Source: Dromaius novaehollandiae (lineage: Eukaryota > Chordata > Aves > Casuariiformes > Dromaiidae). Taken from it: DNA of 64,000 nt. Numbering within the stretch: position 1 is the first letter of the stretch; every line of letters starts with the position of its first letter. Location: the NCBI RefSeq assembly GCF_036370855.1, contig NC_088098.1, positions 40,861,981-40,925,980 on the forward strand, in the 5' to 3' direction. The position numbers and the translations under genes were made by a program. This document shows, in pieces, positions 61,401 through 64,000 of the stretch. The notes under the pieces are model-generated. The model was given only the letters and a program-made list of their open reading frames with translations. It searched no databases and was not told the DNA's origin.

Positions 61401-64000
61401 TTTTGTTCAGCATCAGTGGAAAGGGTGATTCTCTGTCATGGGATAATAGTAGGAAGGACATTAGCTCCATGGGGCCAATTTTCATTTTGAAGTATTCAGA
61501 ACTCTTTTTCCATGAAGGTATTTCTATGCTCACTTTTACTGCTGAGTCAGAAGTAATTCAATGGAGGTAAAGAGATGACTTCGAGTATTGTGGTAACTGT
61601 ACACTCAGATTAATCACGGGTATGTGTAAAAGACTTGCACATGCATAAAATACAACATTAGAGGAAGATGAGATGAGTGCTGGAGAAATAACAATACTAA
61701 TGATAATAATAGGACATTAAATTTATGTAGGTGTAATAGAAGGAAGAAGTTATGCTCTAAGTTACATTTGTGCACTTTCACATATATTACTAATGTTTTT
61801 GTTGTGTTTGGTATTAAAATAAACCAAAAGTTAAAATCATACATCAGATAAATGAAGATAGAATATAAAATATGAAGGTAATTTGAATATATGAATATAT
61901 GAAATGGAATATGTTATGGCAGAGCTGGAGGAATCAATGTGAAAATTCTGCAACTTTGGACAGTCAGAGAGAAGAGAACATGAAGGGTATATATTATATT
62001 CTAAGCAGATTTGCAGTAGATAAGAAATGAGTGGAGCCCTTTCAGGATAGAAGTGGTGTGATATGCAGGCTGAGCAGAATGATTTTAGGATTTGAGCAGT
62101 ACTAGAAGATTTAGAAAATGGGAATAACTTTAATCAAGACTTCCGAAGAAATATGTTGCTAAAGGAGTCAGAACACACTGCAAGGGTAGTGGTGAATTTG
62201 GAATGTGGCAAATAGCATCACTGAATGGACATGCTCTGGGAGTTATACAGAGGGACAGCTGCTAGCTAAGTGTACTTCACAAAATAGAAGGGAGAGAGAG
62301 ATGCATGGCTATGAATTGTGCAGGTGGATAGACTATATAATTGTAGGTTATTTTTAATGCTAATTCTATTATCATTATTTAGATATTTAGATTTTTTAAG
62401 ATAATTTTTAGTGATCTGTTGAAGAGGCTTAGATCTGGTTCATTATTAGGCCTTGAAGTGGGTGATACAGATTTAAAGATCCACTTAAAGGCAGAAAAAA
62501 GAAGAGGATGAGATGATGTGACAGGAGCAGGTGGATACTAGACTTGGTGGAGTGCTGAGGGGAAACATATTTTGGTTATTTTGGAGTAAAACATCCAAAT
62601 TTTGGGAACGTAACTCACTACACCTCCTGGAATTATTGAGATTGAGAATATATGAAAAGTATAAAAGAGTAATAACCCCGTGGCAAGCAACTGAACAAAT
62701 ACAAGCTGTTTGTTGAAGTTCAACAGTAACACTAGTTATTACAGCAATAGTGCCAGCTTTGAGTCCAGCAGAAATACCAAGACTGTGCAGAGATTCTTTG
62801 TTAACCCAGCACTGGACAGAGATACCTGAGCTTGCTTTCTACAAAGTGGAATAGCTACATGGCATAGCTTGGAGATTATCAGGCAAGTCTTAGAGGCAGT
62901 ATAGCAACTGGAATATAACAGCCTGTTCTGTCCAGGCTATTTAGCAATTATCCTTCATGTAGTAAATAAATGGTTCTTGGATGCCTTTATATTCAGTTCT
63001 AATTAGTGAGATATTTATAATGGGTGCATTTAAGTTAATGGTTTTTATTCCACAATTCTCTTTCAGAACCTGCAAAACCAGAAGGGCTTAAATTCTTCAA
63101 TGTTTCATCACATTCCTTTTCATTGTATTGGAGAGTACCCTATGGACATGTAGACAGATTTCATGTGGATCTTATTCCTGATCATGGTTCTGTTGTTATC
63201 CTAGATCTTGGAGCTAGGGAGTATCAAGTATGTGCTTTTATTACAGTGCTTGGATGGCCAGCTTATGCTTATGCACTGCGCTGATGAGGAATCCTTTGCT
63301 AATCCAAACTCGCTTCCTCAGCTATTTAAGACAGATATGAATACGAAAGTATTAATGAGAACAAATTTCAGCATCCAGAGTTTGTTACCTTAACAACAGT
63401 TATTGAATTTATTTTTTTAAGTCTGCTATAAAGATACAGCCAGTCATCCAAGGGTTCATGAATAGTTTAACAAAGGAAGGGCAGAGCTATTGAGTAATAC
63501 AGGCTCATTAATTGTGTACTTGCCAGGAAGATCTGGCCTTAAATCATTCATGCAGGCAACACTTTGCTGCTAAGCCATCAGAAAGAAATAGGAGCACATT
63601 TTGATTCTACTGTCTGGAAAATATAATAATATTCATAATAATGGCTGTTCTGGTTGTTTTGCTTTTGTTTTTTATTGGAACTGCAAAGATACAGGTATTT
63701 TATATAAATGCTTGCTAAAAACTTTTAAACTATGTTTATTTAATATAGGCAAGCTTAACCATCAGAAACTTGGAAGTTTTTAGACTGTTATTGTATTTAT
63801 TCTTTCCAAAAGGGATTTTATAATGCTTTGTATGTACTTAGATAATATAGTGATGATGATGTAGAAAACCCGTTATAGATAAACTGATAGACAGCTGATT
63901 CTGTGATAAAATTAATAGTTAATTTTGTTGTTCTTTAATATTGAATGTTATACAAGTCTTATGGTGGGTAGTTAAATAAGACAGCAAAATGCTATCCTGT
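34451..64000 (+). CDS. FN3-array / C-type-lectin cell-surface receptor, PTPRQ-like by locus (R3 receptor-phosphatase type), 5' part, continues past the window
   Basis: Predicted type I membrane or secreted adhesive receptor; ligand unknown. Eighteen exons (34451-34498, 37739-37876, 38496-38631, 39747-40001, 40511-40728, 44084-44270, 44408-44692, 46728-47012, 47666-47935, 49145-49405, 50925-51055, 51242-51371, 52897-53047, 53581-53687, 54163-54260, 57927-58089, 59810-60070, 63067-63227) join without a stop into 1095 residues. Order: signal peptide 1-16, FN3 17-107, FN3 108-192, C-type lectin-like domain 193-327, then FN3 at 328-422, 423-517, 518-607, 608-694, 695-781, 782-867, 868-954, 955-1041 and a partial one from 1042. 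FN3 marks are a Trp in strand B and an L-x-PG-x-x-Y-x-F-like strand F motif; there are many N-glycosylation sequons. Synteny with OTOGL suggests PTPRQ or a relative, but the CTLD and diverged repeats are unlike PTPRQ as I know it. No membrane or phosphatase exon is in the window. Confidence 0.85.
35362..35852 (-). mobile_element. CR1-type LINE 3' fragment, minus orientation, decayed
   Basis: Read on the plus strand it starts AAGAATGGCTGTAATGGGTC and passes through CAGTGGCCAAAAGCAGATCC, TTTGGCAAGGCGTTCCACAG, GTGAAGAACTCTTTTTGTTT and GATTTTATAGACCTCTATTA. All are antisense hallmarks of the 3' end of sauropsid CR1 elements. The minus-strand 81-codon open frame at 35518-35763 lies in it and is not a gene. 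Substitutions throughout suggest an old insertion. Confidence 0.8.
36004..36022. repeat. Poly-T run, about 19 nt
   Basis: Homopolymer within receptor intron 1. Confidence 0.85.
37739..37876 (+). CDS. Receptor exon 2: first half of FN3 domain 1
   Basis: Acceptor gtatgtttctgttacag, donor aaa|gtaaac. Phase 0-0, 46 codons. Carries the strand B Trp (AVLMEWTEL) and a strand C segment with DYYIITYQL, a diverged FN3 half. Confidence 0.8.
38496..38631 (+). CDS. Receptor exon 3: second half of FN3 domain 1
   Basis: Acceptor tcttttaaattgcag, donor c|gtaagt. Contains STTILLEENEKYDITIESI, the strand E/F region with the conserved Tyr, and ends SEKSFKT before a phase-1 intron. One NVS sequon. Confidence 0.82.
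38632..39746 (+). other. Receptor intron 3, 1.1 kb
   Basis: AT-rich non-coding sequence; no element recognised. Confidence 0.65.
39747..40001 (+). CDS. Receptor exon 4: FN3 domain 2 (single exon)
   Basis: 255 bp, phase 1-1. VSFNWSTV supplies the strand B Trp and NLTPATLYTFKL the strand F motif. Acceptor ttggtctgctag, donor gtatgc (acceptable but not consensus). Confidence 0.85.
40511..40728 (+). CDS. Receptor exon 5: N-terminal half of the C-type lectin-like domain
   Basis: Acceptor ccttgttaatctgtag, donor aag|gtcagt. Encodes ACSQGWLAFQGSCYKM (the paired cysteines of a long-form CTLD), W-KRAQQICELSSQGAHLLDV (strand and helix 1 with the first core Cys), SEEEHAFILSYL (helix 2) and LWTGLNDIK, equivalent to the WIGL motif. 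Phase 1 in, phase 0 out. Confidence 0.92.
40729..44083 (+). other. Receptor intron 5, 3.4 kb, splitting the lectin domain
   Basis: Non-coding, AT-rich, with T runs near 44051-44075 before the acceptor. No repeat family, RNA gene or extra CTLD exon recognised. Confidence 0.65.
44084..44270 (+). CDS. Receptor exon 6: C-terminal half of the C-type lectin-like domain
   Basis: Acceptor ttttttttcaatatag, donor gaat|gtaact. Encodes EEGQLLWTDGSPYF (the WxDGSP turn), DCYAL, FFCYIHLPYICEYE (the last two core cysteines and closing strand). EPN/QPD- and WND-type calcium and sugar residues are not seen. Phase 0 in, phase 1 out, completing a phase 1-1 module. Confidence 0.92.
44408..44692 (+). CDS. Receptor exon 7: FN3 domain 3 (single exon)
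   Basis: 285 bp, phase 1-1. Starts LPSVPGNVTFSV and contains AVFMWSNL (strand B) and QLSPGLFYRFLLAA (strand F). NVT and NTT sequons. Acceptor gatgttctttttcag, donor gtaagt. Confidence 0.88.
44693..46727 (+). other. Receptor intron 7, 2.0 kb
   Basis: Non-coding. Holds an imperfect TATAGC/GCTATA palindromic TA-rich patch at about 45524-45556. No FN3-like exon recognised. Confidence 0.65.
46728..47012 (+). CDS. Receptor exon 8: FN3 domain 4 (single exon)
   Basis: 285 bp, phase 1-1. IHLKWKPPQ gives strand B with the FN3-typical WxPP, and NLKPHHQYEIYLQNV is strand F. The acceptor (ccttactcaaaag) is weak in pyrimidines; the donor is gtgatg. The frame and domain fit make the exon secure. Confidence 0.86.
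47208..47225. repeat. (TTTA)n microsatellite
   Basis: About four TTTA units. Confidence 0.8.
47666..47935 (+). CDS. Receptor exon 9: FN3 domain 5 (single exon)
   Basis: 270 bp, phase 1-1. VILHWKLSQDG is strand B, LLIPGMTYEISVAS strand F. NNT and NMS sequons. Acceptor tctctttgattaag (weak tract), donor gtaaga. Confidence 0.87.
48379..48395. repeat. (TAG)n microsatellite
   Basis: About five to six TAG units. Confidence 0.85.
49145..49405 (+). CDS. Receptor exon 10: FN3 domain 6 (single exon, strand B Trp absent)
   Basis: 261 bp, phase 1-1. Starts KPKPVQIVV. The strand B position reads AVVLFVRMPD, without the Trp of most neighbours; strand F is NLMPGTEYDFYIS. Strong acceptor (ttttttcttctag), donor gtgagt. 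Confidence 0.86.
49406..50924 (+). other. Receptor intron 10, 1.5 kb
   Basis: Non-coding. Short open frames (49665-49943, 49940-50191) have no domain and biased Lys/Asn or Phe/Leu composition. No element recognised. Confidence 0.6.
50925..51055 (+). CDS. Receptor exon 11: first half of FN3 domain 7
   Basis: 131 bp. LAAPLNVREGNVTDTSIQIAW is the FN3 start with a strand B Trp, ending CTNCAGTFK with two cysteines. Phase 1 in, phase 0 out. Acceptor gtgcttctgtag, donor gtatgt. Confidence 0.87.
51242..51371 (+). CDS. Receptor exon 12: second half of FN3 domain 7
   Basis: 130 bp. FSNLIPGKLYNFTIRTEKEG is the strand F/G region. Phase 0 in, phase 1 out. Acceptor tttggttttctag, donor gtgaga; the open frame beyond the donor is intron read-through. 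Confidence 0.88.
51372..52896 (+). other. Receptor intron 12, 1.5 kb, mostly a CR1 LINE
   Basis: Non-coding. Its central half is a decayed CR1 3' end in plus orientation (51985-52630). Confidence 0.65.
51985..52630 (+). mobile_element. CR1-type LINE 3' fragment, plus orientation, decayed
   Basis: Contains GGTCTGGTCCC, CAGACCTGGAAAAGGTTCA, TCTGTAAAATCATGTATG, ACAAGAACTAGGGGCTTG and finally GGCCCAGTATGGTTGCTCCT. This is the order of landmarks seen at CR1 3' ends in sauropsids, ending in the (C)CAGTATGG...TTCTTATG-like terminus. Heavily diverged with indels. Confidence 0.75.
52897..53047 (+). CDS. Receptor exon 13: first half of FN3 domain 8
   Basis: 151 bp. VPSPVKYL, then SITVTWPPAQNMFDGYIISI: a classic FN3 strand B-C with WPP. 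Ends in phase 2 at gta ag|gtagga, the only phase-2 intron in the set. Acceptor tttttgttgttacacag. Confidence 0.87.
53581..53687 (+). CDS. Receptor exon 14: second half of FN3 domain 8
   Basis: 107 bp. FEDLLPGTNFLISIVMTNG is strand F. Phase 2 in, phase 1 out; this pairs exactly with the preceding phase-2 donor. Acceptor cttttcttaatatttatag, donor gtaggt. Confidence 0.87.
54163..54260 (+). CDS. Receptor exon 15: first half of FN3 domain 9
   Basis: 98 bp. PAPPSDLQVFGL, then TVYLSWKLPRGGFDMFQ: FN3 strands A-C. Phase 1 in, phase 0 out. Acceptor tatctttacttcag, donor gtgaga. Confidence 0.88.
54261..57926 (+). other. Receptor intron 15, 3.7 kb
   Basis: Non-coding. Holds an (ATTT)n patch at 54691-54713, a T/C-biased stretch at about 54890-56110 that is not assigned to a repeat family, and a 131-codon minus-strand open frame at 57092-57487 without a recognised domain. 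Confidence 0.6.
54691..54713. repeat. (TTTA)n microsatellite
   Basis: About six perfect TTTA units. Confidence 0.9.
57927..58089 (+). CDS. Receptor exon 16: second half of FN3 domain 9
   Basis: 163 bp. AVVKNLTPGTEYLFQLRTIKG is a textbook FN3 strand E-F-G. Phase 0 in, phase 1 out. Acceptor acttttctttcatag, donor gtaagg. It lies 3.7 kb from its partner exon, the largest intron of this gene in the window. Confidence 0.88.
58090..59809 (+). other. Receptor intron 16, 1.7 kb
   Basis: Non-coding with T runs near 58118-58132 and 59200. No repeat family recognised. Confidence 0.6.
59810..60070 (+). CDS. Receptor exon 17: FN3 domain 10 (single exon)
   Basis: 261 bp, phase 1-1. KPAGICGLALKMV, ATLMWNPTKTN (strand B) and DLTAGSIYNFTLQRL (strand F). 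Three or more sequons. The donor gtctgt is non-consensus beyond GT; the open frame continues past it only into the intron. Confidence 0.85.
60071..63066 (+). other. Receptor intron 17, 3.0 kb
   Basis: Non-coding. No exon with FN3 pattern, RNA gene or repeat family recognised; short open frames on both strands lack domains. Confidence 0.6.
63067..63227 (+). CDS. Receptor exon 18: first half of FN3 domain 11 (window end cuts the domain)
   Basis: 161 bp. EPAKPEGLKFFNV, then FSLYWRVPYGHVDRF: FN3 strands A-C. Phase 1 in, phase 0 out (donor gtatgt). The matching second-half exon is expected beyond 64000; it was not found in the remaining 770 bp. Confidence 0.85.
63228..64000 (+). other. Receptor intron 18, start only
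   Basis: Begins with the gtatgt donor and runs to the window end. Nothing recognised. Confidence 0.6.

Noticed and set aside
34451..64000. Assigning the symbol PTPRQ outright
   Set aside because: Synteny favours it, but the CTLD and the diverged FN3 repeats do not match PTPRQ as known, and no phosphatase exon is in the window. The symbol was left empty.
1..64000. tRNA, rRNA, CRISPR, operon or endogenous-virus features
   Set aside because: No cloverleaf with an anticodon loop, no rRNA motif, no regularly spaced repeat array and no recognisable retroviral genes or long terminal repeats were seen.

Overview
This is a eukaryotic, AT-rich (roughly 36% GC by eye) vertebrate window with exons of 24-285 bp separated by introns of about 0.1-4.1 kb, all GT-AG. 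Three diverged CR1-type LINE fragments (near 24.7, 35.4-35.9 and 52.0-52.6 kb) and the compact introns point to a sauropsid, most likely a bird; a crocodilian or turtle cannot be excluded. Nothing prokaryotic, viral or CRISPR-like was seen.

Region 1 (1-26376, + strand): the 3' part of an otogelin-family gene, called OTOGL (otogelin-like). Twenty-one coding exons join in frame to give the last 880 residues: a von Willebrand D domain with a GLCG-V-CNGDPTDD signature, a C8 cysteine block, a TIL module, a string of VWC-like CC/C modules encoded by four near-identical-length phase 1-1 exons, a cysteine-rich linker, and a C-terminal cystine knot (CTCK) ending in CSCQW-N-stop. A 3' UTR with an AATAAA at 27007 follows. 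The 5' part of the gene lies before the window.

Region 2 (about 27030-34450): an intergenic stretch of about 7.4 kb with homopolymers, a (TA)n tract and one isolated CpG island (about 33075-33490). The island lies about 1 kb upstream of the next gene's signal-peptide exon and is its probable promoter.

Region 3 (34451-past 64000, + strand): the 5' part of a second, large cell-surface receptor gene. Eighteen exons join in frame into 1095 residues: a short signal peptide, two fibronectin type III (FN3) domains, one complete long-form C-type lectin-like domain (CTLD) in two exons, then nine further FN3 domains, the last one cut by the window end. Every module boundary from the end of the first FN3 domain onward is a phase-1 intron. 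In mammals the same-strand neighbour downstream of OTOGL is PTPRQ, an inner-ear R3-type receptor phosphatase with a long FN3 ectodomain. The position and the FN3 array fit that family. The embedded CTLD and the diverged FN3 repeats do not match the PTPRQ ectodomain as I know it, so this may be a separate R3-like gene between OTOGL and PTPRQ, or a remodelled PTPRQ 5' end. No transmembrane or phosphatase exons lie in the window to settle it.

How they may relate: OTOGL is a secreted tectorial-membrane/otoconial-type matrix protein, and the neighbouring receptor has a purely extracellular adhesive region in this window. A shared inner-ear role is inferred from the locus only.
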